This document shows positions 33,242-43,739 of a stretch of DNA of 64,000 bases, piece after piece (position 1 is the first letter of the stretch; each line of letters begins with the position of its first letter). The translations under genes and the position numbers were made by a program. The stretch is from Muricauda sp. MAR_2010_75 (GTDB lineage: Bacteria; Bacteroidota; Bacteroidia; Flavobacteriales; Flavobacteriaceae): contig NZ_JQNJ01000001.1 in assembly GCF_000745185.1 (NCBI RefSeq), positions 2,703,501-2,767,500 of the forward strand, written 5' to 3'. The notes beneath the pieces are model-generated. The model ran no database searches and was not told the DNA's origin. It saw only the letters and a list, made by a program, of their open reading frames with translations.

Positions 33242-34195
33242 ATGTCAGACGTTACAGCCGTTGAAAATCTTGTAAAAAAACATAAAGCCTTAAAAAAAGA
33301 GATTGCCAAGGTCATAGTGGGCCAAGAAAAGGTAATCGAACAGATTTTGCTCTCCATTTATACTGGGGGGCATTCGCTGCTGATTGGAGTTCCGGGTTTG
33401 GCAAAGACGCTAATGGTCAATACCATTGCACAGACTTTGGGGCTCGATTTTAAACGCATACAGTTTACCCCGGACTTGATGCCCAGCGACATTTTAGGGA
33501 GTGAAGTTTTAGATCAAAACCGGAACTTTAAATTTATCATGGGCCCTGTTTTTGGAAACATCATCTTAGCGGATGAGATCAACCGGACACCACCCAAGAC
33601 CCAAGCTGCCCTTTTGGAGGCCATGCAAGAACGGGCCGTGACCATTGCGGGAAAACAATATAAGCTCAATCGTCCTTATTTTGTATTGGCTACCCAGAAT
33701 CCTATTGAGCAGGAGGGGACCTATCCACTGCCAGAGGCCCAGTTGGACCGTTTTATGTTCGCTATTGAACTGCAGTATCCATCCATTGCGGAGGAAATCC
33801 AAGTGGTAAAATCCACCACAACGGATGATGAGGTTGAAATCGAAACCCTTTTCACTGCCGATGAAATTATTGAAGTGCAACATTTGGTACGGAGAATCCC
33901 TGTGCCGGACAATGTGGTGGATTACACCGTTCGATTGGTGCATAGCACACGGCCCGTTTTGGAAGGAGCATCAGATTTTGTAAACAATTATGTGGATTGG
34001 GGCGCAGGACCACGAGCATCCCAAAACCTTGTGCTTGCCGCAAAAGCCCATGCTGCCATACACGGAAAATTTTCTCCGGACATTGAGGATGTAAAAGCAG
34101 TGTCATTGGGAATTCTTCGCCATAGAATCCTAAAAAACTACAAGGCGGAGGCCGAGGGAATTTCTGAGGAACGGATTATCTCGGAATTGTTGTAA
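33242..34195 (+). CDS. MoxR-type AAA ATPase
   Basis: A 317-residue AAA+ ATPase with Walker A GVPGLAKT (residues 49-56), Walker B ILADEINR (about 113-120), the sensor segment LATQNPIEQEGTYPLPEAQLDRF and arginine-finger region GAGPRASQNLVLAAKAHA. MoxR proteins act with VWA-domain partners as chaperones for protein complexes. The DUF58/VWA genes that usually follow are absent here: an intergenic gap and aconitase come next. It begins four bases after the SurA-like gene, so probably co-transcribed. Confidence 0.94.
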   Translation: MSDVTAVENLVKKHKALKKEIAKVIVGQEKVIEQILLSIYTGGHSLLIGVPGLAKTLMVNTIAQTLGLDFKRIQFTPDLMPSDILGSEVLDQNRNFKFIMGPVFGNIILADEINRTPPKTQAALLEAMQERAVTIAGKQYKLNRPYFVLATQNPIEQEGTYPLPEAQLDRFMFAIELQYPSIAEEIQVVKSTTTDDEVEIETLFTADEIIEVQHLVRRIPVPDNVVDYTVRLVHSTRPVLEGASDFVNNYVDWGAGPRASQNLVLAAKAHAAIHGKFSPDIEDVKAVSLGILRHRILKNYKAEAEGISEERIISELL

Positions 34196-34296
34196 ATATC
34201 AAATCTTCTCTACTATTTAAGCCAATTCTAATTCCGAAATCGTAGGTATTTTAGTAAATTTACAAAATTACTAAAATCTTAAAACTCGATTATAGA

Positions 34297-36564
<2,268 letters not shown>

Positions 36565-36585
36565 ATTTTTTTAAGATTATTCAAT

Positions 36586-36621
36586 AAAACTCCTGATATT
36601 GGCAAGATATCAGGAGTTTTT
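36586..36621 (+). terminator. Rho-independent terminator after aconitase
   Basis: AAAACTCCTGATAT, seven-base loop, ATATCAGGAGTTTTT; 14-base stem, 22 bases past the stop codon. Confidence 0.88.
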
Positions 36622-36643
36622 AATTTTAACCCAAATCCAAAGA

Positions 36644-37204
36644 ATGAAAATCAGTAAAAAGACCGTACTCAATATTCTGTTAATCCTTTTTGTACTCTCT
36701 TTTTTTGTAACCCCTTTGGGCCATTATGGCAAAATATTCCTGAATCGATTGCTTGCTTTTTCACCTCCAGTGATCGAAGAATCCCAACAGGAAAAAATCA
36801 ACGACTACGATTGGCGGCTGAAAGACGAGGATTGGGACTTTTTCAATTTTGAAAAATCAAAGGGAAATGTAGTCTTTATCAATCTGTGGGCTTCTTGGCG
36901 ATTGCCCAGTGAAGCAGAACTTGCAAGTATTCAGGATCTTTACGACCAATACAAGGGTAAGATGGATTTCTACATCATTACCAATGAGGATAGACCTCCA
37001 GTGGAAGCATTCATGGAAGAACACGAATTTACATTTCCAGTTACATATCTAATAATTGGTGAGAAAATGCCCATCAGTCCAGAAAAAGTACCTTCCTCAT
37101 ATCTCATTGATAAATCTGGGAATATTGTCATTCACAAAGAGGGGATTGCCGATTGGAGCAATCGCAAAATTTACAAACTGTTGGACGAACTTATTGCTGA
37201 ATAA
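36644..37204 (+). CDS. TlpA-like thioredoxin-fold protein without catalytic cysteines
   Basis: A 186-residue membrane-anchored protein: one N-terminal helix (about 8-25), then a periplasmic thioredoxin fold. At the active-site position it reads WASWRLPSEAEL, with Arg86 and Ser89 where the neighbouring paralogue has Cys86 and Cys89, so it cannot do thiol-disulfide exchange by the normal mechanism. The cis-proline (PSSYLID) is kept. Same length as the next gene and clearly its duplicate. Probably a partner or scaffold for it (inference). Confidence 0.85.
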   Translation: MKISKKTVLNILLILFVLSFFVTPLGHYGKIFLNRLLAFSPPVIEESQQEKINDYDWRLKDEDWDFFNFEKSKGNVVFINLWASWRLPSEAELASIQDLYDQYKGKMDFYIITNEDRPPVEAFMEEHEFTFPVTYLIIGEKMPISPEKVPSSYLIDKSGNIVIHKEGIADWSNRKIYKLLDELIAE

Positions 37205-37209
37205 ACGTT

Positions 37210-37770
37210 ATGAGACTTTCCAAGGAACAGATCAGTAATGGCATTTGGATTTTAGCCATTGTTTTGATCATTTTTACCCCAGTTGGGTTCCATCTTAAGG
37301 TTTTGGTGAGCAAACTTATCGCTACCAGTGCGGATGTGGTTGAGGTTGATGAACAAAATACGCTCAAGAATTACCATTGGAACTTGGTGACCGCAGAAGG
37401 CAAACGAATGGATTTTCAATCCAAAAAAGGAGAAGTGGTATTGGTCAATTTTTGGGCTACTTGGTGTCCACCTTGTATTGCCGAGCTACCCAGTTTGGTT
37501 GATCTGCATGAAGATTATGGAGATAAGGTGGCTTTTGCTTTTGTGGCCAGCGATGAGCGTGATAAAGTATCGACTTTTCTGGAAAAAAAAGGATATCACC
37601 TCCCCGTTTATTTTGAAACATCCCGAACTCCTGATGAATTAATTTCGAAAAGCATTCCCGCTACCTATGTTATCAGCAAATCGGGTAAAATTGTGGTGGA
37701 TGAAAAAGGGGCCGTCAATTGGAATTCAACGCACACAAGAACACTTTTGGACAGCCTTCTTCTGGAATAG
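37210..37770 (+). CDS. TlpA/ResA-type thiol-disulfide oxidoreductase
   Basis: A 186-residue protein with an N-terminal membrane anchor (about 12-30) and a periplasmic TlpA-like domain. The redox motif is WATWCPPCIAELPSL with Cys86 and Cys89; the cis-proline is in PATYVIS. It should reduce or oxidise periplasmic thiols, for instance in cytochrome c maturation. It begins five bases after its cysteine-less duplicate and the two are probably made together. Confidence 0.92.
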   Translation: MRLSKEQISNGIWILAIVLIIFTPVGFHLKVLVSKLIATSADVVEVDEQNTLKNYHWNLVTAEGKRMDFQSKKGEVVLVNFWATWCPPCIAELPSLVDLHEDYGDKVAFAFVASDERDKVSTFLEKKGYHLPVYFETSRTPDELISKSIPATYVISKSGKIVVDEKGAVNWNSTHTRTLLDSLLLE

Positions 37771-37771
37771 C

Positions 37772-38221
37772 TTATTTTTTAAAGTATTTAAAGGGAACAA
37801 AGAGCATCCCAAAGCACTCTCCATCTTCCTTGCCCAAATGTTTATGGTGCATTTTATGGGCACGACGTACACCACGGGCATACCAATTGTTGGCATTTCT
37901 GAATATCTTAAAGCGTTGGTGGATGAAAATATCATGCACCAGAAAATAAGCGATCCCGTAGGCTAAAATGCCAAATCCCAGCGGCCATCCGTACCAGAAC
38001 CAAGTGTAGTTGCCCAAGAAGAATAAGGTCATGCTAACCACAGCGTAGAACAAGAAAAAGGCATCGTTTCGCTCAAACCAAGAGTCGTGGTCTTTTTTAT
38101 GATGGTCCCTATGGAGGCTCCATAGAAATCCATGCATTACATATTTATGGGTAAACCACGCCATGAATTCCATAAAACAGAATGTAGCCAAAAAAATTCC
38201 TATCCAAAGTGCTATTTTCAT
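37772..38221 (-). CDS. crtZ: Beta-carotene hydroxylase (sterol desaturase superfamily)
   Basis: A 149-residue di-iron membrane hydroxylase with the full histidine set: HKYVMHG (about 26-32), HRDHHKKDH (about 38-46), HDIFIHQRF (about 102) and HKMHHKH (about 121-127). It should hydroxylate the beta-ionone rings of beta-carotene to zeaxanthin. Its ATG overlaps the crtB stop codon by four bases, making it the last gene of the merR-crtI-crtB-crtZ operon. The stop codon lies one base past the end of the convergent thioredoxin gene. No lycopene cyclase is visible in the window. Confidence 0.94.
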   Translation of the reverse strand: MKIALWIGIFLATFCFMEFMAWFTHKYVMHGFLWSLHRDHHKKDHDSWFERNDAFFLFYAVVSMTLFFLGNYTWFWYGWPLGFGILAYGIAYFLVHDIFIHQRFKIFRNANNWYARGVRRAHKMHHKHLGKEDGECFGMLFVPFKYFKK

Positions 38222-39060
38222 TGTACCAATTGTAGTTTATAATTTAGGTAGGATTGTGCCAAAAGTCCAAATTTTTGGTAATTGGGCACACGGATACGGG
38301 CATTTTTTATTTCCAGGGGGGGAGTGTTCTGTAACTTATTCAACAGTTTTTTGTAATAGCAATAGGCCGTATAGACCCCAAATTTGGCTTGTTCAGGGAG
38401 TTTTATAATGCCAGAATACCCAATGGCAAAATCAGCTTTGATTTCGTTTACGATGCGTTTTTTGGAGGCTTCATCCAATTCCATCAAATTGGTATTGGGG
38501 AAATAGGTACGGTTAAGGTCTTCATGATCTGCTTTCAAATCCCTTAGGAAGTTTACTTTTTGAAAGGCGGAACCCAGCGCCATGGCAGATTCCTTCAATT
38601 CCTCATATTTTTCTTTGTTTCCATTGACAAAGACGCAGAGGCACATCAACCCTACCACGTCTGCAGAACCATAAATATAATCTCTATACTCATCGAAGGT
38701 CTCATACCTCTTTTTGGTCAAATCCATCCGCATACTTTTCATAAACGATTCCACCAAATGGTGTGGAATGTCATATTTGTGATAGGTATGCTGGAACGAA
38801 TTTAAAATAGGATTTAAACTAATTTTGCTGGCAATGGCCTGTTCCATATCGCTTTCAAAATCATTAAAAAGCTGTTCTTTGTTGTAGTCATGGAAGGTAT
38901 CCACAATTTCATCGGCAAAACGGACAAATCCGTAGATGTTGTAAATATCTGCTCTAATGGAAGGGGCCAACATTTTGGTGGCCAGGGCAAAAGAGGTGCT
39001 GTAGGATTGGGTAACAATCTTGCTGCAGTTGTAGGATACATTGTCAAAAATAGTTTTCAT
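38218..39060 (-). CDS. crtB: Phytoene synthase
   Basis: A 280-residue squalene/phytoene synthase. The first aspartate-rich motif is DEIVDTFHD (about 51-59) and the second DLKADHEDLNRTYFP (about 174-188); AYCYYKKLL near the C-terminus is also conserved. It joins two geranylgeranyl diphosphates to phytoene. Overlaps crtI upstream by four bases and crtZ downstream by four bases, so all are translationally coupled. Confidence 0.95.
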   Translation of the reverse strand: MKTIFDNVSYNCSKIVTQSYSTSFALATKMLAPSIRADIYNIYGFVRFADEIVDTFHDYNKEQLFNDFESDMEQAIASKISLNPILNSFQHTYHKYDIPHHLVESFMKSMRMDLTKKRYETFDEYRDYIYGSADVVGLMCLCVFVNGNKEKYEELKESAMALGSAFQKVNFLRDLKADHEDLNRTYFPNTNLMELDEASKKRIVNEIKADFAIGYSGIIKLPEQAKFGVYTAYCYYKKLLNKLQNTPPLEIKNARIRVPNYQKFGLLAQSYLNYKLQLVQ

Positions 39061-40532
39061 CCTTTTAGGTTTTTAATGATTAAATCAGAAACCAATTTCC
39101 CCGAGATGAGTGCCGGTGGCACCCCTGGTCCCGGAACGGTAAGCTGACCGGTAAAGAACAGGTTCTTTACCTTGCTACTTTTGAGGTTAGGTCTTAAAAA
39201 AGCGGTTTGCCGAAGTGTGTTGGCCAAACCGTAGGCATTTCCTTTGTAGGAATTGTACTGTTCAACAAAATCGTTTATACAGAAACTTTCTTTAAATATA
39301 ATGGAATCTTTGACATGTTGGTGGGTTCTTTTTTCAAATCGGTCCATTATCACGTCAAAATATTGTTCGCGCAATTGTGGTGTATCCTCCAATCCTGGGG
39401 CAATGGGCACCAGAAAAAATCCGGTTTCACAGCTATTTGGTGCCATGGATGCATCGGTCACCGATGGAAAATTGGCATAAAATAAAGGTTCCGAAGGCCA
39501 TTGCGGTTCATCATAAATTTCTTGGGCATGTTTTTCAAAATCGGTATCAAAAAAGAGGTTGTGGTGTTCTATATTTTGCAACTTTTTGTCAAAACCAATG
39601 TAAAATAGTAGGGAAGAAGGTGCATAGGTTTTTTTCTCCCAATAGTCTTCTGAATACTGTCTGTACTTTGCATCCAACAGTGTTTCGGAATGATGATAAT
39701 CTGCCCCGCTCACCACATAATCCGCCAAATGGTTTTGACCACTACTTCGAATGCCCAACACTTCTTTGTCCGACACGATGATTTTATCCACTGGACTGTT
39801 CACATGAATCTTTACACCCAGTTCTTCGGCCAGACTTTTCATGGCCTTTATGATTTCATACATGCCACCTCTGGGATGCCAAGTGCCTAAACCGAAATCG
39901 GCAAAATTCATAAAGTTGTAGAATGAAGGAGTATTGCTGGGCTTTGCACCCAAAAAAAGTACTGGAAACTCCAAAGTGGAGATCAGTTTTGGGTTTTTAA
40001 AGCGTTTGCGTACTTCTTGACTGATGGTTTTGAAGAATTGATCAACCCGAAGGACCGTTTCCTTCGTCACCAATTCCAAAGGCGATAGGCCGGGGCGCAA
40101 CACTACCTTGTTGATGGCAATGTCATAATTTTCCTGGGCCTGTCCAATAAATCGTTTCAAATGATCCCCGCTCCCAGATTCCAGCCGTTCAAATTCCTCG
40201 CATATTTTATCCATACAATCTCCAATGGTGATCACATCATCCTCAAAGAAAACTTTGTAAGCCGGATCCAACTTATCCAGTTGATAGTAGTGTGAAGTTT
40301 TTTTGCCAAAATCTGCAAAAAATTTATCAAAAATATCGGGCATCCAATACCAACTTGGACCAATATCAAAGGTGAAGCCATTTTTAACCAGTTGCCGTGC
40401 CCTTCCACCAACGGAATTGTTTTTTTCAAAGATTTCAACTTCAAAACCAGCCTTGGCCAAATAACAAGAAGTGGAAAGGGAAGAAAAACCGGAACCAATG
40501 ACAATGACTTTTTTCATTCGTAGTTGGGCCAT
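39057..40532 (-). CDS. crtI: Phytoene desaturase
   Basis: A 491-residue FAD enzyme of the CrtI family. The dinucleotide-binding motif VIGSGFSSLSTSCYLAKAGF (about residues 9-28) ends in the NNSVGGRA signature; the C-terminal FAD site includes FTGQLTVPGPGVPPALISGKLV. It desaturates phytoene stepwise to lycopene. The ATG at 40532 overlaps the regulator stop codon (TAATG), but MKKVIVIGSG at 40517 is an equally good, more usual start. Confidence 0.95.
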   Translation of the reverse strand: MAQLRMKKVIVIGSGFSSLSTSCYLAKAGFEVEIFEKNNSVGGRARQLVKNGFTFDIGPSWYWMPDIFDKFFADFGKKTSHYYQLDKLDPAYKVFFEDDVITIGDCMDKICEEFERLESGSGDHLKRFIGQAQENYDIAINKVVLRPGLSPLELVTKETVLRVDQFFKTISQEVRKRFKNPKLISTLEFPVLFLGAKPSNTPSFYNFMNFADFGLGTWHPRGGMYEIIKAMKSLAEELGVKIHVNSPVDKIIVSDKEVLGIRSSGQNHLADYVVSGADYHHSETLLDAKYRQYSEDYWEKKTYAPSSLLFYIGFDKKLQNIEHHNLFFDTDFEKHAQEIYDEPQWPSEPLFYANFPSVTDASMAPNSCETGFFLVPIAPGLEDTPQLREQYFDVIMDRFEKRTHQHVKDSIIFKESFCINDFVEQYNSYKGNAYGLANTLRQTAFLRPNLKSSKVKNLFFTGQLTVPGPGVPPALISGKLVSDLIIKNLKG

Positions 40533-41431
40533 TAAAGGGATTCCAATAATTGTTCAATGGAATTGAACGCTTTTACGGTATCAGGGAACGTGTCCGCTGT
40601 GGCATGCCGTATTTGGTGTCCCAGGACATAGAGTCTGGAATCTGGCGAAAGCTCCAATATACTGGAGAAGCGCTCCAAGTAGGCCTGCAGTTCATTTGGG
40701 GTTGGCGCAACAGTGAAGTAAGATACAAAATAGATATTAGTATAATATTTCAGTAAATCTGAAAGGTTTTCCATGGGCATGGTTTGCCCTAAATAAATGG
40801 ATTTGTAACCTCTTAGGGTAATCTCATAGTTGATATACAACAATCCCAATTCGTGGATTTCATTCTCTGGCAAGAAAAGGACGAAGACCTTATCTTTTTT
40901 GGTAGGCTCTTCAAATTGCAGCTTTTCCGTTTGGATGTAGATTTTCTGTTTGATCAGGTTGGAAATAAAATGCTCATGGGCAGGACTGATGGTAGCGGTC
41001 TGCCAAAGCAACCCCAGTTCGTTGAGCAATGGGATGAAAACCTCATAAAAGACTTCCCTGAATGATCTTTCCACCAAGAGACTATTGTAGGTCTTCTGAA
41101 ACAGGGACTGGTCAAAATTGAGCATGGCCAATTTAAAGGCATTAAGGGCATGGCTCTTTTTGCTGTTTTGGGCCACAATTTCCTTTACCATCATTGGAAT
41201 TTGTGACTCATCCAATTTGGCAATTTTAGAAATTTTGTAACCGTTGTTGTACAATAATGTAATATTCAACAGCTTTTGCAAGCTTCCAATAGAATATGTT
41301 CTAATGTTGGTACTGGTCCTTTCTGGGCTGAACAGGTTGTATCGTTTTTCCCAAATCCGGATGGTATGGGCCTTTATTCCGGACAGATTTTCCATGTCCC
41401 GAATACTGAAAGATTTCTTTACATTGTTCAT
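40532..41431 (-). CDS. MerR-type, adenosylcobalamin-binding (CarH/LitR-like) regulator
   Basis: A 299-residue regulator. Residues about 8-75 are a MerR winged helix (SGIKAHTIRIWEKRYNLFSPERTSTNIRTYS). Residues about 95-165 are the helical cobalamin-capping domain with the light-sensing Wx9EH motif (Trp143, Glu153, His154), and 180-299 is a B12-binding Rossmann domain with ENEIHELG (His193, the lower-ligand position). CarH-type proteins bind adenosylcobalamin, form tetramers on DNA in the dark and let go in light. Position at the head of the crt operon says it controls carotenoid synthesis and itself. Confidence 0.92.
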   Translation of the reverse strand: MNNVKKSFSIRDMENLSGIKAHTIRIWEKRYNLFSPERTSTNIRTYSIGSLQKLLNITLLYNNGYKISKIAKLDESQIPMMVKEIVAQNSKKSHALNAFKLAMLNFDQSLFQKTYNSLLVERSFREVFYEVFIPLLNELGLLWQTATISPAHEHFISNLIKQKIYIQTEKLQFEEPTKKDKVFVLFLPENEIHELGLLYINYEITLRGYKSIYLGQTMPMENLSDLLKYYTNIYFVSYFTVAPTPNELQAYLERFSSILELSPDSRLYVLGHQIRHATADTFPDTVKAFNSIEQLLESL

Positions 41432-41452
41432 CTTTTATTAATAAAGATTAAA

Positions 41453-41460
41453 CAAATTTA
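41453..41460 (-). promoter_or_regulatory. -7 promoter box of the carotenoid operon
   Basis: Reverse-strand TAAATTTG, matching TAnnTTTG, 22 bases before the regulator ATG at 41431. Any CarH-type operator should overlap this stretch. Confidence 0.5.
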
Positions 41461-41572
41461 CAATTTAAACCATACGAACCTATTTTTTTATCATAAAATT
41501 TGAGACATATCCACTGAAAAAGTAGTGTTTTTAACTGAAAAGATAAACAGATTTGAGCGTAAAAGCATAAAA

Positions 41573-41599
41573 CAAAAAAACCGCAAAGATTGCGGTTTT
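41573..41599 (-). terminator. Terminator after tRNA-Leu
   Basis: On the reverse strand AAACCGCAA, four-base loop, TTGCGGTTT followed by a T run, just past the tRNA 3' end. Confidence 0.85.
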
Positions 41600-41600
41600 G

Positions 41601-41684
41601 TGCCCACGACTGGAGTCGAACCAGCACGTCCTTACGAACACTACCCCCTCAAGGTAGCGTGTCTACCAATTCCACCACGTGGGC
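41601..41684 (-). tRNA. tRNA-Leu (GAG)
   Basis: 84 bases on the reverse strand. Acceptor stem GCCCACG pairs with CGTGGGC, discriminator A, no encoded CCA. Anticodon loop CTTGAGG within CTACC/GGTAG gives anticodon GAG (leucine). Long variable arm (class II) and TTCGACTC T-loop are as expected for tRNA-Leu. Confidence 0.95.
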
Positions 41685-41728
41685 TTATCAGCTTTTTGGT
41701 CTATATCGGCCAAAAATCTTTGGGGCGA

Positions 41729-41754
41729 CAAATATAGGGTTTTGTCCAAATATA
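41729..41754 (-). promoter_or_regulatory. Tandem -7 boxes upstream of tRNA-Leu
   Basis: Two reverse-strand TATATTTG matches, 41729-41736 and 41747-41754, upstream of the tRNA 5' end at 41684. Confidence 0.45.
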
Positions 41755-41790
41755 TCCTGATTCAATATTCTGAAATTCTAACACTTTCTT

Positions 41791-42468
41791 TTATTGTTTG
41801 AAAATTCTGCCGTCTTCCATTTCAATGATGCGATCTGTTCGTTTGGCAAAATCTTCATCATGGGTTACCACCAATAAGGACAACCCTTGGTTTTCCTTCA
41901 GATTCTTAAAAATAGTAAACACGTTTTCTGAATTATGGCTGTCTAAATTTCCAGTGGGTTCGTCACCCATTAAAATGGTTGGATCATTGATGAGGGCCCT
42001 GGCTATAGCCACTCGTTGTTTTTCCCCACCGGAAATCCGGGATGCTCTTTGTTCAGCCAAATGGCCAATATGGAGCATTTCCAGTTTTTCATGCGCAGCT
42101 CTTTCAATTTGAGCATGGGATTTCTCACCCAATTTTTTGGCAGGTAGCATTACATTTTCCAACACACTGAATTCTGACAACAGATAATGAAACTGAAATA
42201 CGAACCCAATATGTTTGTTACGGATACGCGAGAGCTCTTCATGTGATTTTCCGGTAATCAATTGACTGTCCAAATACAGCTCACCCGTATAATCGGTGTC
42301 CATTGTGGAAAGAACATACAATAATGTGGATTTTCCACAGCCCGATTTTCCCATGATAGAGGCAAACTCACCTTCACGAACCCCAAAAGAAATGTCTTTC
42401 AACACATGAAAATCCTTGGGTTTGTAGAAATGTTTATTGATATTATTGGCTTCTAAGACAAATTTCAT
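41791..42468 (-). CDS. ABC transporter ATP-binding protein (LolD/MacB type)
   Basis: A 225-residue ATPase with Walker A GKSGCGKST (about 39-47), Q-loop FQFHYLLSEFSVLENVMLP, signature ISGGEKQR (about 145) and Walker B ILMGDEPTG. The sequence matches the LolD/MacB/FtsE group that powers mechanotransmission transporters rather than substrate pumps. It follows the permease gene by eight bases and is the last gene of the HlyD-permease-ATPase operon. Confidence 0.94.
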   Translation of the reverse strand: MKFVLEANNINKHFYKPKDFHVLKDISFGVREGEFASIMGKSGCGKSTLLYVLSTMDTDYTGELYLDSQLITGKSHEELSRIRNKHIGFVFQFHYLLSEFSVLENVMLPAKKLGEKSHAQIERAAHEKLEMLHIGHLAEQRASRISGGEKQRVAIARALINDPTILMGDEPTGNLDSHNSENVFTIFKNLKENQGLSLLVVTHDEDFAKRTDRIIEMEDGRIFKQ

Positions 42469-42476
42469 AGGCTGTA

Positions 42477-43739
42477 CTAGGTTCCACGAATAATTTCCAC
42501 GGGATCTATTTTTTTTGCTCTGTTCGATGGCAAATAGCCCGCAACAAAGGTTGAAATGAGGGCAAATGTGATTCCAATCACATAATAGGCCGCATTATAA
42601 TTTACTGGGAATGTTGAAATTGTAGGCAAAGCCTCAGTTTCAAAAGGGGTTTGGTCAATTACTTTGGAGAGCGCAAATCCAATCAATAGACCCAAAACAC
42701 CACCAACCAATCCAATGATCATGGCCTGACTCATAAAAATGAGTTGTACATCCCTACCTGAAAACCCTGTGGCCTTTAAAATGGCGATGTCTTTCATTTT
42801 TTCGTAGATGAGCATGTTCAAAATATTGTAGATGCCAAAACCGGCCACAATAAGCAAGGTGATGGAAACGGCATAAGTGATAAGGTTCCGAATATTTGAA
42901 CCGGTTTCAAACTGGGCATTGGCTTCATTGATGTCTATGGCTTTGGTGTTGAACTGTTTTTCCAAACGACGTGCCATGGGTTCGGCCTCCCCAATGTTCA
43001 ATAGTTTAATGTTGATGTCGGTCACATAATTTTCCGCTTCCCCCAAAATACGCTGAACCGTCTTGAGGTTGGCAAAGCTCTGGATGTTATCAATTTCAGC
43101 AATGCCACTTTGGTAAATGCCCACGATTTTTAACGGAAAGATGTTGCCGGCCACTGTACTCACCTGAACGCGGTCTCCCACAGCCAATGACATTTTATCG
43201 GCCAATCCGGCCCCCAAAAGAATACCGTTGTCATTTGTGTCCAAGGCTTCAGGGGTCCCTTCCACAATGTTATCTTGGATATTGGACAGGCGAACCTCTT
43301 CCATAATGTCGACACCAATAAGATTTCCACCCAGTTCTATGGAGCCCGATAGGTAAAAAATCTGGGCCCGAAGCTGTGGAGTGGCCCCTTTTACGTTGGG
43401 CTGTTTTTTTAGATAGTTAAGAATGGGCAGGGCATTGTGTATTTTTTTCTGGTTTTGTTTGGGCTTTATGGAATGGACAACATTGAAAGCATCCTTAAAA
43501 TCATCATAAAGGGCAACAGGTTGGGAGGGAGAGGGTCTTATTTCGTTATAGATATGAATGTGTGGGGTCTGGTTCAACACCAAATCGTCCAACATGCCAT
43601 TCAATCCAGTCATAAAACTTACCAGTGTAATGTATGCACCTATACCAAAGGTGACGCCAAGTGTCGCCGTCGCTGTGGATTTCATCTTGGTAAGAAGATG
43701 TGTTTTGGCAATGCCCAATATCACATTCCAGTTGATCAT
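42477..43739 (-). CDS. ABC transporter permease (FtsX/MacB type)
   Basis: A 420-residue permease with one N-terminal helix, a large periplasmic MacB_PCD-like domain (about 45-265) and three C-terminal helices in the FtsX domain (MLIYEKMKDIAILKATGFSGRDV is the conserved coupling segment). It should pass ATP-driven motion from the ATPase to the periplasm. Its ATG overlaps the adaptor stop by four bases. Together with the adaptor it forms a MacAB- or LolCDE-like exporter. Confidence 0.92.
   Translation of the reverse strand: MINWNVILGIAKTHLLTKMKSTATATLGVTFGIGAYITLVSFMTGLNGMLDDLVLNQTPHIHIYNEIRPSPSQPVALYDDFKDAFNVVHSIKPKQNQKKIHNALPILNYLKKQPNVKGATPQLRAQIFYLSGSIELGGNLIGVDIMEEVRLSNIQDNIVEGTPEALDTNDNGILLGAGLADKMSLAVGDRVQVSTVAGNIFPLKIVGIYQSGIAEIDNIQSFANLKTVQRILGEAENYVTDINIKLLNIGEAEPMARRLEKQFNTKAIDINEANAQFETGSNIRNLITYAVSITLLIVAGFGIYNILNMLIYEKMKDIAILKATGFSGRDVQLIFMSQAMIIGLVGGVLGLLIGFALSKVIDQTPFETEALPTISTFPVNYNAAYYVIGITFALISTFVAGYLPSNRAKKIDPVEIIRGT

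Noticed and set aside
41525-41737. Forward open frame across tRNA-Leu
   Set aside because: It covers the tRNA and its terminator and is a known type of false gene call.
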